In this document: positions 20,701-29,627 of the stretch, one piece after another
Layout: each line of letters begins with the position of its first letter
Numbering within the stretch: the stretch's first letter is position 1
Position numbers and translations under genes: made by a program
Source of the DNA: Jannaschia pagri
GTDB taxonomy: Bacteria; Pseudomonadota; Alphaproteobacteria; Rhodobacterales; Rhodobacteraceae
Assembly (NCBI RefSeq): GCF_019655435.1
Contig: NZ_BPFH01000001.1
Span: 682,001-746,000, forward strand
Reading direction: 5' to 3'
DNA length: 64,000 nt
The notes under the pieces: model-generated
The model's input: only the letters and a program-made list of their open reading frames with translations
Told to the model about the DNA's origin: nothing
Databases searched by the model: none

Positions 20701-21461
20701 TCCAGGATCTGGACGAGCCAGAGGCCGAAAACCCCGCCGCCGCCGCCGTCCGGGCTGGCGAGGCGCGTGCGCGGGTCTATGGCTCTAAGCCTGGGGCCTA
20801 TGGCGCCGGTCTCCAGGCGATGATCGACGAACGGCTTTGGTCGAACGCGGCGGACCTGGGCCGCGCCTATGTGGAATGGGGCGGCTACGCCTATGGTGAT
20901 GGCGAAGGCAAGCCCGACCACGACGGGTTGCGCCAACGGTTGGGCCAGGTGGAGGCCATCGTCCAAAACCAGGACAACCGGGAACATGACCTGCTCGACA
21001 GCGATGATTATTACCAGTTCGAAGGCGGGGCTGCGGCAGCCGTTGAGATGCTGCAAGGCGCAGCGCGGCCGGTCTATCACAACGACCATTCGCGCCCCGA
21101 GCGCCCCATCATCCGCACCTTGGACGAGGAAATTGGGCGCGTGGTCCGCTCCCGCGTGGTGAACCCCAAGTGGATCGAAGGCGTCAAACGCCATGGCTAC
21201 AAGGGCGCCTTCGAGATCGCCGCCACGGTCGATTATCTGTTCGCCTTTGCCGCGACCACAGGCGCCGTGAAGGACCATCACTTTGATCTGGTCCATGCCG
21301 CCGTGTTGGAAGACGACGACACCCGCGCCTTCATCGCCGAGGCAAATGCCCCTGCCCTGGCCGATATCGCCGACCGATTGCGCGAGGCGATCGAGCGGGG
21401 GCTATGGACGCCCCGGTCCAACTCCGCGCGCGCGCTGCTTGAGGATCTGGGCCGGTCGTGA
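17799..21461 (+). CDS. cobN: cobaltochelatase subunit CobN
   Basis: 1220 residues, the large subunit of the ATP-dependent CobNST chelatase. It inserts Co2+ into hydrogenobyrinic acid a,c-diamide. Recognisable segments: VGLQPARGYNVDPTDSYHSP, HMGKHGNLEWLPGRAVALG with metal-binding His residues, PHVYPFIVNDPGEGTQAKRR, GTANMRTGGDDIAQSLALMG, and the C-terminal region ending RSNSARALLEDLGRS. The ATG at 17799 follows CGAGGAGACCACC. Residues about 483-497 look like an extra loop whose DNA matches an intergenic repeat. CobS and CobT are not in the window. Confidence 0.96.
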   Translation: MHLLAAQPGAIDDGEPVDLGQTPADLVVISAADTELAALSQARAEMEHAPSLRLASLMHLRHPMSVDLHLDTCATQSRLVVARVLGGRGYWTYGLEQYAARLHDAGVPFAALPGDDKPDAELRELSTVSAEDYDALWACLVEGGPANAQTFLAHASAMLEEAPRPAPARPLLRAGLYWPGVEAPTQATLTEAWTKGAPTVPVIFYRALLQGAGLNPVNRLVRALLRAGLNPLPVFVASLKDPVSAATLEALFTETPPDAILNLTSFAVGDATTNPLSQPWANRAPVFQGVLSGGTEQAWRDGLTGLSARDIAMNVALPELDGRVLTRALGFKGEAFFDEATQCPIATWKADGDRITFTADLLANWCRLRRTATADKRVALVLANYPNRDGRLANGVGLDTPAATVHTLGLLADQGYSVENAPRDSASLMDRLLAGPTNWLTDRAAKEGGETLDLETYRAHYATLPLSARQAIEERWGTPEEDPFFSAKVLRPDGSSGAGFALSIHRFGRVCVGLQPARGYNVDPTDSYHSPDLVPPHNYLAFYVWLRAQSDVIVHMGKHGNLEWLPGRAVALGAADWPEIALGPTPHVYPFIVNDPGEGTQAKRRGAAVIIDHLTPPLTRAESYGPLRDLEALVDEYYEAAGVDPRRIETLRDEILSLAAVTGLDVDAGFQGDDGDLAKLDAYLCELKEAQIRDGLHIFGQSPQGRLRDDLLQALLRLPRGDGHSLPRAIATDLGLEFDPLDCDMAAPWEGARPDALSGGSAWRSAGDTVERIEGYAARLLRGDVPPPGPMTAATLEEAATLRATLDACGPAEGEGLLTALAGQFVAPAPSGAPTRGRPDVLPTGRNFYSVDSRAVPTPTAWKLGWKSANLLIERHLQDHGDWPRAMLVTAWGTANMRTGGDDIAQSLALMGVKPRWDSANRRVVGFEIIPATTLGRPRVDVTLRVSGFFRDAFPQQMALVDAAARAVQDLDEPEAENPAAAAVRAGEARARVYGSKPGAYGAGLQAMIDERLWSNAADLGRAYVEWGGYAYGDGEGKPDHDGLRQRLGQVEAIVQNQDNREHDLLDSDDYYQFEGGAAAAVEMLQGAARPVYHNDHSRPERPIIRTLDEEIGRVVRSRVVNPKWIEGVKRHGYKGAFEIAATVDYLFAFAATTGAVKDHHFDLVHAAVLEDDDTRAFIAEANAPALADIADRLREAIERGLWTPRSNSARALLEDLGRS
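19247..19270 (+). repeat. copy of the intergenic repeat core inside cobN
   Basis: CTTCTTCTCGGCAAAAGTAC and the following bases differ at one position in 22 from the intergenic element at 42086-42107. Here it is read in frame as Pro-Phe-Phe-Ser-Ala-Lys-Val-Leu within CobN. Confidence 0.5.
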
Positions 21462-22013
21462 GGTTGCTGGCTGGGCTGCAAGTTGGATCATGGCAGGCGC
21501 CCTGCGTTGTGGCCGCCGTGCGACTGCTTGGCCGGGGGTCGGGGGGGCCCGGCCTGACGATCCAAGGGACCACGGAACGATGGCAAGACCGATGTGTCTG
21601 TGGCCGGATATCGCAGGCAGTCTGACGTCCCCCAACTTGCCCAGGCCCTTTGCGCGTTGCGCCGCCCGCGTGGGCTAGCCGCGAAAGGCGTCGGATGAGA
21701 GTCCATATCAGTCGAGGCCATTGTCTCTGCACGACCAATCGCTTTGATCTTCAGACTTCGCAGTTGCGCATGAAGCTTACCAAGGCAACGGCATCGCGAG
21801 CCTCTCCTCGATGACCTTGGTGTTGTAGCGAGGAGGCGGGCGGGCACCTTCGGCCCATCAAGATCGGGCTGCACATGTCCTACGGCCAGCTGACCGCAGG
21901 AACGCCTGTCAAACCGCTGCCCTGCCGCTCAATGGACACTGCCGACAGGCCTCGCGCTGCCCATGGCGACAAGGTCAGTCTGCAACGGAACGCAGGCACC
22001 TGAGTTTGATCGA
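21462..22013. other. 552-bp region without a convincing gene
   Basis: Between the end of cobN and the end of the small lipoprotein gene (convergent). Base composition is slightly lower in GC than cobN. Short frames are present on both strands but none has a good ribosome-binding site or familiar protein sequence. It may hold decayed coding DNA; no inverted-repeat termini were found. Confidence 0.5.
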
Positions 22014-22307
22014 TCAGCAGGACAAGCGCATGGACACGAGCGCCACATCGCCAATGGCGCTGCCAGGGATCACATCGCAGCCCGTTACCTGGGCCGTTGC
22101 GGCGACGGCGGCGATCCGCACCTCCGCCAAGCCTGGCCTCCAGACGGCATTGGTCCGCGTGGCCTGCGCCTCCGACAAGGACCAGTTGACCCGGAACCTA
22201 TGCCCCCCCGCTTCGGCGAAGCCCGACCGTGTCAGGCCAGCCAGGGGGTGCGGAGCGTTACAAGCCACGAGGACGAGGCAGAGTGCAATTAGACCGAAAA
22301 CGCGCAT
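22014..22307 (-). CDS. small lipoprotein
   Basis: 97 residues. The N-terminus MRVFGLIALCLVLVACNAP is a lipoprotein signal peptide with the lipobox LVAC, giving a lipidated Cys16. The mature part has a beta-rich look and one internal Cys (VTGCDV) plus a terminal Cys that could form a disulfide in the periplasm. No family recognised; similar short lipoproteins occur in roseobacters (recollection). Divergent from cobO. Confidence 0.6.
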   Translation of the reverse strand: MRVFGLIALCLVLVACNAPHPLAGLTRSGFAEAGGHRFRVNWSLSEAQATRTNAVWRPGLAEVRIAAVAATAQVTGCDVIPGSAIGDVALVSMRLSC

Positions 22308-22554
22308 GGCGCCGAGTTTTGGGCCAGAGGCTTAATATTGGGTTAACACTGCCGCCGCCAGACGGTCCCGGATTGGGATATGGGGGACGTGGCCCACGCG
22401 CAGGTCCTGCATATTTTTGGAACATCGAAGCCATGGCCGTGGCGCAAGCCCCCAGCGCGCCCACTGTGATCGAGAAGGCCCGCTGTACGGTTGACCTCCT
22501 CCGATGGGCATTGGACAGTCCGGTACCACGCCACGTGACCATACGAGCAGCCAG

Positions 22555-23181
22555 ATGACAGACGCCCCAACGCCCCCGGACGAAACCGCGCGCCACAACG
22601 CCAAAATGGCCAAGAAAAAGGCCGCCCGCGATAAGATCATGGCAACCAAGACCGATGAGAAGGGCCTGGTGATCGTCCATACAGGGAAGGGGAAGGGGAA
22701 GTCCTCTTCGGCCTTTGGGATGATCTTTCGGTGTATCGCCCACCGGATGCCCTGCGCCGTGGTCCAGTTCATTAAAGGCGGCATGGGCACGGGCGAGCGG
22801 GATTTGATCACGACGCATTTCGCCGACCTTTGCGAATTTCACACCATGGGCGAAGGCTTCACTTGGGAAACCCAGGACAAATCGCGCGACATCGAAATGG
22901 CACAGGCCGCCTGGGCAAAAGCCAAGGAGTTGATCCTGGACGAACGGAACCGGATGGTTCTCTTGGACGAAATCAACATCGCGCTACGATACGACTACGT
23001 CGACGTTGCCGAGGTTGTAGCCTTTTTGCGCGATCAGAAGCCCGCGATGACCCACGTCGTCTGTACCGGTCGGAATGCAAAGGAGCCGTTGGTCGAATTG
23101 GCCGATCTGGTAACGGAAATGGATCTTGTGAAACATCCCTTCCGGTCGGGCGTGAAAGCCCAAGCCGGGGTGGAGTTCTGA
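22555..23181 (+). CDS. cobO: cob(I)yrinic acid a,c-diamide adenosyltransferase CobO
   Basis: 208 residues, CobA/CobO/BtuR family. It transfers adenosyl from ATP to the corrin cobalt. P-loop HTGKGKGKSS at 42-51; LLDEINIALRYDYV with the acidic Walker B; VVCTGRNAKEPLVELADLVTEM, the family's C-terminal signature. The ATG at 22555 fits the usual short charged N-terminal extension. It has its own 247-bp upstream region with no B12 riboswitch visible. Confidence 0.96.
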   Translation: MTDAPTPPDETARHNAKMAKKKAARDKIMATKTDEKGLVIVHTGKGKGKSSSAFGMIFRCIAHRMPCAVVQFIKGGMGTGERDLITTHFADLCEFHTMGEGFTWETQDKSRDIEMAQAAWAKAKELILDERNRMVLLDEINIALRYDYVDVAEVVAFLRDQKPAMTHVVCTGRNAKEPLVELADLVTEMDLVKHPFRSGVKAQAGVEF

Positions 23182-23243
23182 TCCGCCGATCCATCACCTA
23201 AGTTGTCCCGTAACCCCATCCCGGACCACCGTCGGAGACCGCA

Positions 23244-24953
23244 ATGACCGCGATACGGGACGCCTGGACCCTGCCGCCGGAGGAGTTCTTCTTTTGCCCG
23301 GGGCGGGACCCGGGGCTGTCGGTGCTGTCCCCGCTGCCGCAGATGTGGCGGACGATCCCAAAGGCCCGCCTGGCCGCCGGATCGGTGAGCGAGGCACCGC
23401 ACATCACCGCGCGCATTCTCAGCCATGTGGAGACACATTTTAAGCGCCGCACCTTTCGGGCGGGTCTGGAGATGGCGACGGTTCCCGTGGTGGTCGATGA
23501 CCTGCTGGCCGATGGCCACTTCCTATCCGTCCGCGGCAAATGGCTTATGACAGGCGCCGCAGGCACGCGCCTGCGCAACCGATATGCCTGGAAGAACGAG
23601 GGCGGGCGGGACGTTGAGGCGGAAACATCCGCCTACTTCGCCCAGATCCAAACCGATGATCCGCCTCCGCCCCCCGTGGACACAAGACCCACGGGGGATC
23701 TGCCTTTTGTGGTGGATGCCCGCAACGGGACGAACTTCTACCATTTCTTGACCGAGACCCTGGGCCAGTTATGGGTTGTCGATCACGACGATTTCGCCGG
23801 CGACGTCCATATCCACCTCAAGGGCGAGGAGGTCCGCCCGTTTCTTCTCGATTGGGTCGAGGCCCTCTACCCCCGGCTGCGCGGGCGGGTTCATGTCCAG
23901 ACCGACCAGACGCGGTATCGGCGCGCGCTGACGGTGCTGAACGGGCGGCACTACTATTACCAAACGGGGCCCTCGGTGATGCCGTCCATGGACCATCTGG
24001 CGCCCGACAGCCATTTTTGGAAAGGCCGCGACCCGGATCGGAACTCCTTGGCTGTGCTTGCCATGAACTCTTGCGATGAAATGCTCGTAAGAATGCGCGA
24101 GACCGCCCACGCCCTGATCGCCGGTGGCGATTGGACCCACCTGCCCCGTCGCTTCTGGGTGGGCCGCAAATCGGAGCGGCAGCGGGACATGGCCGGTGAG
24201 GCTCCATTGGTTGAGGCCTTAGGCAAGCGCGGCTTTGCCACGGTCTATTTCGAAGATCTCTCGCCGCTGGAGCAGGTTGCCATCATGGCACGGGCCGAGG
24301 TCATGATCGGCTACCACGGGGCGGGGTTCGCCAACATGGTCTTTGCGGGGGAAGACACCCATTGCATCGAGTTGGGCACCTTGCAGACCTGCCTGTTTCG
24401 CTGGCAGGACTTCATGCCCCTCGCCTTGGCCTCCCGGTGCCGCTACACCTCGTTGTTCGCCGATTACAACCTCGATGACCCGGAGGAAGACGTGGACGAG
24501 CGGCGCGGCAAGGCCCTGGCCCCCGTTGCTTTGGGCCAGATGGGCCGGGCGAAAGTGCTCGGATTTGTCGATGCCATCCTGGGTCGGGTCCGCGTCGCCA
24601 ACATGGAGCGGTTGAGCGAGTTGGCCGACATGCTGTCCCGACTGGAAGACCATGGGGCGCTCACACGGTTACTGGACGCCCATCCCGGGGCGGAGCGGCA
24701 GAACGTCGACCTGATGATCCTCCGCGCCAATGCGCTGCAAGGGCTCGGGGACCCGGGGGCCGCCTTCGACGCCTTGGCCCACGCTTGGGAGCGCACCGGC
24801 GACCGCCCGTTCCTGCTGGAGCGGTTGATCCTGTTGGGACGCGAGATCGGGCGCGACACCGACGCCTTGGAGCGCTCCCACGCCGCAACCTTCGAAAAAC
24901 GCGCATTTATCCTCGCCCGGAAACTGCGGCGTCAGTCCGTCTCAGGCGGGTGA
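23244..24953 (+). CDS. glycosyltransferase family 61-like protein with C-terminal TPR-like region
   Basis: 569 residues. The central part matches GT61/DUF563 proteins: the NGTNFYHFLTETLGQLW segment near 155-172, DRNSL, RRFWVGRKSERQR, and MIGYHGAGFANMVFAGEDTHCIELG at about 355-380. Residues about 450-545 form helical pairs (ANALQGLGDPGAAFDALAHA) like tetratricopeptide repeats. No signal peptide or membrane helix, so a cytoplasmic transferase for surface polysaccharide is likely. It begins 62 bp after cobO and has no sugar-synthesis neighbours. Confidence 0.8.
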   Translation: MTAIRDAWTLPPEEFFFCPGRDPGLSVLSPLPQMWRTIPKARLAAGSVSEAPHITARILSHVETHFKRRTFRAGLEMATVPVVVDDLLADGHFLSVRGKWLMTGAAGTRLRNRYAWKNEGGRDVEAETSAYFAQIQTDDPPPPPVDTRPTGDLPFVVDARNGTNFYHFLTETLGQLWVVDHDDFAGDVHIHLKGEEVRPFLLDWVEALYPRLRGRVHVQTDQTRYRRALTVLNGRHYYYQTGPSVMPSMDHLAPDSHFWKGRDPDRNSLAVLAMNSCDEMLVRMRETAHALIAGGDWTHLPRRFWVGRKSERQRDMAGEAPLVEALGKRGFATVYFEDLSPLEQVAIMARAEVMIGYHGAGFANMVFAGEDTHCIELGTLQTCLFRWQDFMPLALASRCRYTSLFADYNLDDPEEDVDERRGKALAPVALGQMGRAKVLGFVDAILGRVRVANMERLSELADMLSRLEDHGALTRLLDAHPGAERQNVDLMILRANALQGLGDPGAAFDALAHAWERTGDRPFLLERLILLGREIGRDTDALERSHAATFEKRAFILARKLRRQSVSGG

Positions 24954-25180
24954 CGCAGACGCAAGCGGATCGGACCACGGGCCGACAGCGGATCGACGGG
25001 CACGCCCCTTTGTGTCGCCTCGACCTCTGCCAATCCCGCCGCCACGGCCCGCACCCGGGGCATGAGCGGTCGCCAGTCCTCCGCCAAGGCCCGTGCGATC
25101 TCGGACGGGCAGATGGTTCTCGGCGCGCGGGCCGAGGTCAGCGCGACGATCTTGGCCGCTAGGACGGCGTCGGGGATCAC
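24932..25180 (-). CDS. DUF3253 domain protein
   Basis: 82 residues, a small winged-helix-like domain: CPSEIARALAEDWRPLMPRV then a short helix and TQRGVPVDPLSARGPIRLRL, the family's ending. The start is GTG at 25180, overlapping the stop of the leucine-rich-repeat gene by 4 bp (GTGA). Function unknown. Its end overlaps the convergent glycosyltransferase gene by 22 bp. Confidence 0.75.
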   Translation of the reverse strand: MIPDAVLAAKIVALTSARAPRTICPSEIARALAEDWRPLMPRVRAVAAGLAEVEATQRGVPVDPLSARGPIRLRLRHPPETD

Positions 25181-26697
25181 TTAAAACCGAACATCGACAG
25201 GACCTGCTGGACGAGAGGCCCGAGTTTCTCGACCAACGCGCGTCCCGCGGGGCTGGTAGACCACCACGCGAAGGCCGCGCCGCCCGCCGCACCAACGGCG
25301 CCCTTGCCAAACTCGCCCACGATCTTCGCGGCAATCCCGCCAGCGGTCAGCAGCGCCGTCTTTAGGTAGCGCCCGGTGGTGCGGCCCGCGCGGGCGAAGC
25401 GATTGGCGGACCTGGTGGAGGCAACCAGAGCCTCGCCTACGACGCCCTCGGCCTGTGCCTCTTCCAGCACCTCGACGATCTCGGACACGACCTCTTCGAC
25501 GTCCTGGGGCGTCGTCTCGGGCGTAGGGTCGGGAAGGTCGCTCTCGTCCTCCTCGGGCACAAGAAGGGGGCCGAGGGCGTCGTGCTGAGCAATCAACTCT
25601 TCCCAGCCCAAAACAAGGCGGGGGTCGCAGTGGGCGCGAAACTCCGGATCCTGCGGGGCGGCGCGCAGGAAGGCCATATCGGCCTGCAACGTGATCCAGG
25701 TCGGCTCCACCGCATCCAGCGCGGCGGCATATCCGGCAAGACTGTCCTTGTCGTCCTGGGACAGCTGCGCCCGCTGTGCCATGGTCGTAAGCCGGACCGT
25801 CAGACGCCGCAGCGTCTCAATCCGCTGCCCCTTCTCATTGGGCGCCAACCGCATGGGCGGGCTTGGGTTTACGGCGTCGAGCATGCCGTCAGCCTCGACC
25901 AGGTCAACAGGCGCGGCATCCGCCAGACGGTCAGCTGGTAGGCGGGTTTTGACCAAAGTGTCCGGCGGACGGAAATCGGGATGGGTGCCCTTGAGGTACT
26001 GCGCCGTCTCGCGGGCGCAGGCCTCCGGGTCGAGGCGGCTGAGCTTGTCGAAACGGCTATCGACTTTGGCGGCGGGTGTCTGATGGTATGACAACCCCTC
26101 TGCGCGCTCCGTAGCGAAAGCGGGAAGATCCAAAATGAAGCTGATGTCGCTCACCCGCGTAATGGAGAGGCTTAGCGAGGTTAGACCCGTCAAACCAGAC
26201 AGAAAGCCGATATCGCTCACCTCCGTGCGGGACAGGCGCAGCAAGGTCAAACCCGTCAGGCCAGACAGAACATCAAAGTCGGTGACCGGAGTGCCGGAGA
26301 GGTCCAACGAGGCCAGACCCGTCAGGCTAGACAGAACACCGACGTCGGTCACCGGAGTGTCGGAGAGGTCCAGCGAGGTCAGGCCCGTCAGGCTAGACAG
26401 AACACCGATATCGCTCACCTGAGTACCGCCGAGATCCAATACTTTAAGCGCGGTTGCGGAACGCAGCAGACCTACGTCGGCCAAACGCCGAGAGCCTGAT
26501 CTGTACGTTCCTTCCTGGTTATAATAACCCAGATACGCCTCCCGCAGCGTCACCGCTCCGGTCAAATCTGGCAGGCGCTCCAATGCAGGGAGGTCGGAGA
26601 GGTCCAAGACCTCCCCATCCTCCGCGATCAGGGTTGCAATGCGGGCCTCCGCCTCGGCGAAGGCCGCGTTAGGGTCAGTGTTCCAAGCCTCGCTCAC
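25177..26697 (-). CDS. leucine-rich repeat protein in the ileS unit
   Basis: 506 residues from GTG 26697, which overlaps the ileS stop (GTGA). After an N-terminal helical region, about residues 84-195 hold five 22-residue repeats of the type LSSLTGLTSLDLSDTPVTDV, matching the internalin/SDS22 class LxxLxLxxTxVxDI. A helical middle region follows, then an acidic stretch with PEEDESDLPDPTPETT, and finally a glycine/alanine-rich, weakly hydrophobic tail ending in FGFK. No signal peptide, so a cytoplasmic protein-binding scaffold is the simplest reading (inference). No family beyond LRR recognised. Confidence 0.8.
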   Translation of the reverse strand: MSEAWNTDPNAAFAEAEARIATLIAEDGEVLDLSDLPALERLPDLTGAVTLREAYLGYYNQEGTYRSGSRRLADVGLLRSATALKVLDLGGTQVSDIGVLSSLTGLTSLDLSDTPVTDVGVLSSLTGLASLDLSGTPVTDFDVLSGLTGLTLLRLSRTEVSDIGFLSGLTGLTSLSLSITRVSDISFILDLPAFATERAEGLSYHQTPAAKVDSRFDKLSRLDPEACARETAQYLKGTHPDFRPPDTLVKTRLPADRLADAAPVDLVEADGMLDAVNPSPPMRLAPNEKGQRIETLRRLTVRLTTMAQRAQLSQDDKDSLAGYAAALDAVEPTWITLQADMAFLRAAPQDPEFRAHCDPRLVLGWEELIAQHDALGPLLVPEEDESDLPDPTPETTPQDVEEVVSEIVEVLEEAQAEGVVGEALVASTRSANRFARAGRTTGRYLKTALLTAGGIAAKIVGEFGKGAVGAAGGAAFAWWSTSPAGRALVEKLGPLVQQVLSMFGFK

Positions 26698-29627
26698 CCC
26701 AGGGCCGCGTCGCAGCGGCCGCAGACGCCGTCGTGGCCGTAGGATCCGACGTCGGGCAGGATCTTCCAGCAGCGTTGGCACTTGCCGCCCTGGGCATGGG
26801 CGAAGACCACGGCAACGCCGTCCACGTCCTCGGATCGCCAAGCGTCGGCGGGCGCGGGCTCGGTCGTCACGGTGATGGCCGAGGTGATGCAGATGTCGTC
26901 AAAGGCCACGCCGTCGAGCAGCGCCGCCGTCTCCGCATCCACATGGACCACTGGCGCCGCCTCCAGCGACGAGCCGATGACCTTGTCCCTCCGCGCGACC
27001 TCCAGGGCCCCGGTCACAGCTCGGCGCACGGCGCGGATCTTGGACCACTTCGCCGCCAGCGCCTCATCCCGCCATCCGGGGCGCGGGGCCGGGAAGTCTT
27101 GCAGGTGGACCGAGGAATCGTCGCCCGGGTGCACCTCCAACCAGACTTCCTCCATGGTGAAGGGCAGGATCGGGGCCAGCCAGGTCGTCAGCCGCTCATG
27201 CAGCAGGGCTAGCACCGTCCGCGCAGACCGCCGCCGCAGGGTGTCGCCGTCGCAATAGAGCGCATCCTTGCGGATGTCGAAGTAGAAGGCCGACAGGTCC
27301 AGCGTCGTGAACTGGAAGATCGCCGTCAGGACGGACGCGAAGTCGTAGCGGCGGTAGCCGTCGCGCACCACATCGTCCAGTTCCGATAGGCGGTGCAGAA
27401 CCCAACGCTCCAACTCCGGCATCTCCAGCGGGTCGGCCGCCTGGGCCGGGTCGTGGTCGGCCAGGGAGCCAAGCATAAACCGCAGCGTGTTGCGCAAGCG
27501 GCGATAGCCGTCGGACACGCCCTTCAGGATTTCCGGCCCGATGCGGTGGTCGGCGGTATAATCCACCTGCGCCACCCAAAGGCGCAGGATATCGGCGCCG
27601 TATTGGCCCACGATGTCCTGGGGCGCGATGGTGTTGCCGATGGATTTGGACATCTTCATGCCCTTCTCATCCATGGTGAACCCATGGGTCACCACGGCGC
27701 GATAGGGCGCTCGCCCCTTGGTGCCGCAGCCTTGCAGCATCGACGAATGGAACCAACCGCGATGCTGGTCCGTGCCCTCAAGGTAGACGTCGGCGATGCC
27801 GTCCTCGGTCCCGTCGGCCCGGTCGCGCAAGACGAAGGCATGGGTCGAGCCGCTGTCGAACCAGACGTCCAGGATGTCGTCGACCTTCTCCCATTCGGCG
27901 GGGTCGTAGTCGGGGGCCAAGAACCGCTCCTTCGCGCCGGGCTTGTACCAGGCGTCGGCGCCCTCCTCCTCGAAGGCTTCGATGATGCGGGCGTTGACGG
28001 CGGCGTCCTGCAGCAGGAAATCCGGGTCATCGGCCTTGACGCCCACTCGGGTGAAACAGGTCAGCGGCACGCCCCAGGCGCGCTGCCGCGACAGAACCCA
28101 GTCAGGCCGGTTTTCGATCATGGAGAACAGGCGGTTGCGGCCCGTCTTCGGCGTCCACTCCACCAATTGGTCGATCGAGGTCAGCGCCCGCGCGCGCACC
28201 GTCTCGCCATAGCTGTCCTGACCGTCGCCCACCGCTTTGTCGATGGCCGCGAACCACTGGGGCCGGTTGAGGCGGATCACCGGCGCCTTGGAGCGCCAGG
28301 AGTGCGCATCGGAAATCGTGATGCGCTTGCGCGCCAGCAGACCGCCAACCTCGACCAGCTTTTCGATGACGGCCTTGTTCGCGCCACCCGGTTTCTTGCC
28401 GTCGCGCGACAGGATGTATTGGCCGCCGAACAACGGCAGGTCCGCGCGGAAGGAGCCATCGGCCTCCACGTTGAAGGTCATCTTGAGGCCGTGTTGCAGG
28501 CCGATCTGGTAATCGTCGTCGCCGTGGCTGGGGGCGGTGTGGACGAAACCCGTGCCGGCATCGTCGGTGACGTGATCGCCCGGGAACAGCGGCACGTTGT
28601 AGTCCCACTCGCCGTTCTCAGCCGCACCCCGCAAAGGATGGGCACAGGTGAGTGCCGACAACTCATCGGGTGTGACGTCGCGCAGGCGGGTCCATTGCCC
28701 CTCTTCCAGCCTTGCGGCTGTCATCGTGGCCTCGGCCAATGCGTCGGCCAGCAGATAGCGGTCCCCGACCTTGGCCCAGCATTCGTCGGGGGTGCCGGTG
28801 ACCTCGTAGAGGCCGTAGCCGATGCCCGGCCCGAAGCAGATCGCGCGGTTCTGGGGGATCGTCCACGGGGTCGTCGTCCAGATGATAACGCGTGCGCCGT
28901 CCAGATCACCCAAGGGGACGACCTTGCCTTGATCCGAGCCGACGGCGTCAGTCCGGCTCAGCACATGGAACGGCACCCAGATCGCGTCCACCTGGCGGTC
29001 GTGGTACTCCACCTCCGCCTCGGCCAGCGCGGTCTTTTCCACCGGAGACCACATCACGGGCTTCGACCCCTGATAGACCAGCCCGTTCATCAGGAAGGTC
29101 TGAAACTCTGCCGCGATAACAGCCTCGGCGTGGTACTTCATCGTCAGGTAGGGATCGTCCCAATTGCCGGTGATGCCGAGGCGCTTGAACTCGTCGCGCT
29201 GGACGTCGACCCAGCCCTCGGCAAACTCCCGGCATTCCTGGCGGAACTCGACCACGTCGACCGCGTCCTTGTCGCGGCCCTTTTTGCGGTACTTTTCCTC
29301 GATCTTCCATTCGATGGGCAGGCCGTGGCAATCCCATCCGGGCACATAGCGCGCGTCGTATCCCATCATCTGGCGCGACCGCACGACCATGTCCTTGAGC
29401 GTCTTGTTCAGCGCGTGCCCGATGTGCAGGTTGCCGTTGGCGTAAGGGGGGCCATCGTGGAGCGTGAACGGCTCCCGCCCCTCTTTCTCGCGCAGGCGGT
29501 CGTAGATGCCGATCCGCTCCCACCGCTCCAACCACTGCGGCTCTCGCTTGGGCAGGCCCGCGCGCATGGGGAAATCGGTGCGGGGCAGGTTCAGGGTGGA
29601 TTTGTAGTCGGGGGCTTCGGCGCTCAT
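26694..29627 (-). CDS. ileS: isoleucyl-tRNA synthetase
   Basis: 977 residues, class Ia synthetase charging tRNA-Ile. The HIGH motif is LHIGHA (68-71) within PPYANGNLHIGHALNK, the adenylate region contains YVPGWDCHGLPIEWK, and the KMSKS loop is MKMSKSIGNT. The editing (CP1) domain lies between with FVHTAPSHGDDD. The C-terminal zinc site CQRCWK...CGRC marks the bacterial form. It overlaps an upstream 68-codon frame (ATGA) and the downstream LRR gene (GTGA), so translation of the set is coupled. Confidence 0.98.
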   Translation of the reverse strand: MSAEAPDYKSTLNLPRTDFPMRAGLPKREPQWLERWERIGIYDRLREKEGREPFTLHDGPPYANGNLHIGHALNKTLKDMVVRSRQMMGYDARYVPGWDCHGLPIEWKIEEKYRKKGRDKDAVDVVEFRQECREFAEGWVDVQRDEFKRLGITGNWDDPYLTMKYHAEAVIAAEFQTFLMNGLVYQGSKPVMWSPVEKTALAEAEVEYHDRQVDAIWVPFHVLSRTDAVGSDQGKVVPLGDLDGARVIIWTTTPWTIPQNRAICFGPGIGYGLYEVTGTPDECWAKVGDRYLLADALAEATMTAARLEEGQWTRLRDVTPDELSALTCAHPLRGAAENGEWDYNVPLFPGDHVTDDAGTGFVHTAPSHGDDDYQIGLQHGLKMTFNVEADGSFRADLPLFGGQYILSRDGKKPGGANKAVIEKLVEVGGLLARKRITISDAHSWRSKAPVIRLNRPQWFAAIDKAVGDGQDSYGETVRARALTSIDQLVEWTPKTGRNRLFSMIENRPDWVLSRQRAWGVPLTCFTRVGVKADDPDFLLQDAAVNARIIEAFEEEGADAWYKPGAKERFLAPDYDPAEWEKVDDILDVWFDSGSTHAFVLRDRADGTEDGIADVYLEGTDQHRGWFHSSMLQGCGTKGRAPYRAVVTHGFTMDEKGMKMSKSIGNTIAPQDIVGQYGADILRLWVAQVDYTADHRIGPEILKGVSDGYRRLRNTLRFMLGSLADHDPAQAADPLEMPELERWVLHRLSELDDVVRDGYRRYDFASVLTAIFQFTTLDLSAFYFDIRKDALYCDGDTLRRRSARTVLALLHERLTTWLAPILPFTMEEVWLEVHPGDDSSVHLQDFPAPRPGWRDEALAAKWSKIRAVRRAVTGALEVARRDKVIGSSLEAAPVVHVDAETAALLDGVAFDDICITSAITVTTEPAPADAWRSEDVDGVAVVFAHAQGGKCQRCWKILPDVGSYGHDGVCGRCDAALG

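Noticed and set aside
22308-22554. Possible cobalamin riboswitch upstream of cobO
   Set aside because: No B12 box or the GCCGCAG/ACTGTAAGCGG core could be found in this 247-bp region.
26139-26500. Apparent tandem DNA repeat of about 66 bp
   Set aside because: It is the coding sequence of the 22-residue leucine-rich repeats, not a CRISPR or noncoding array; there are no unique spacers.
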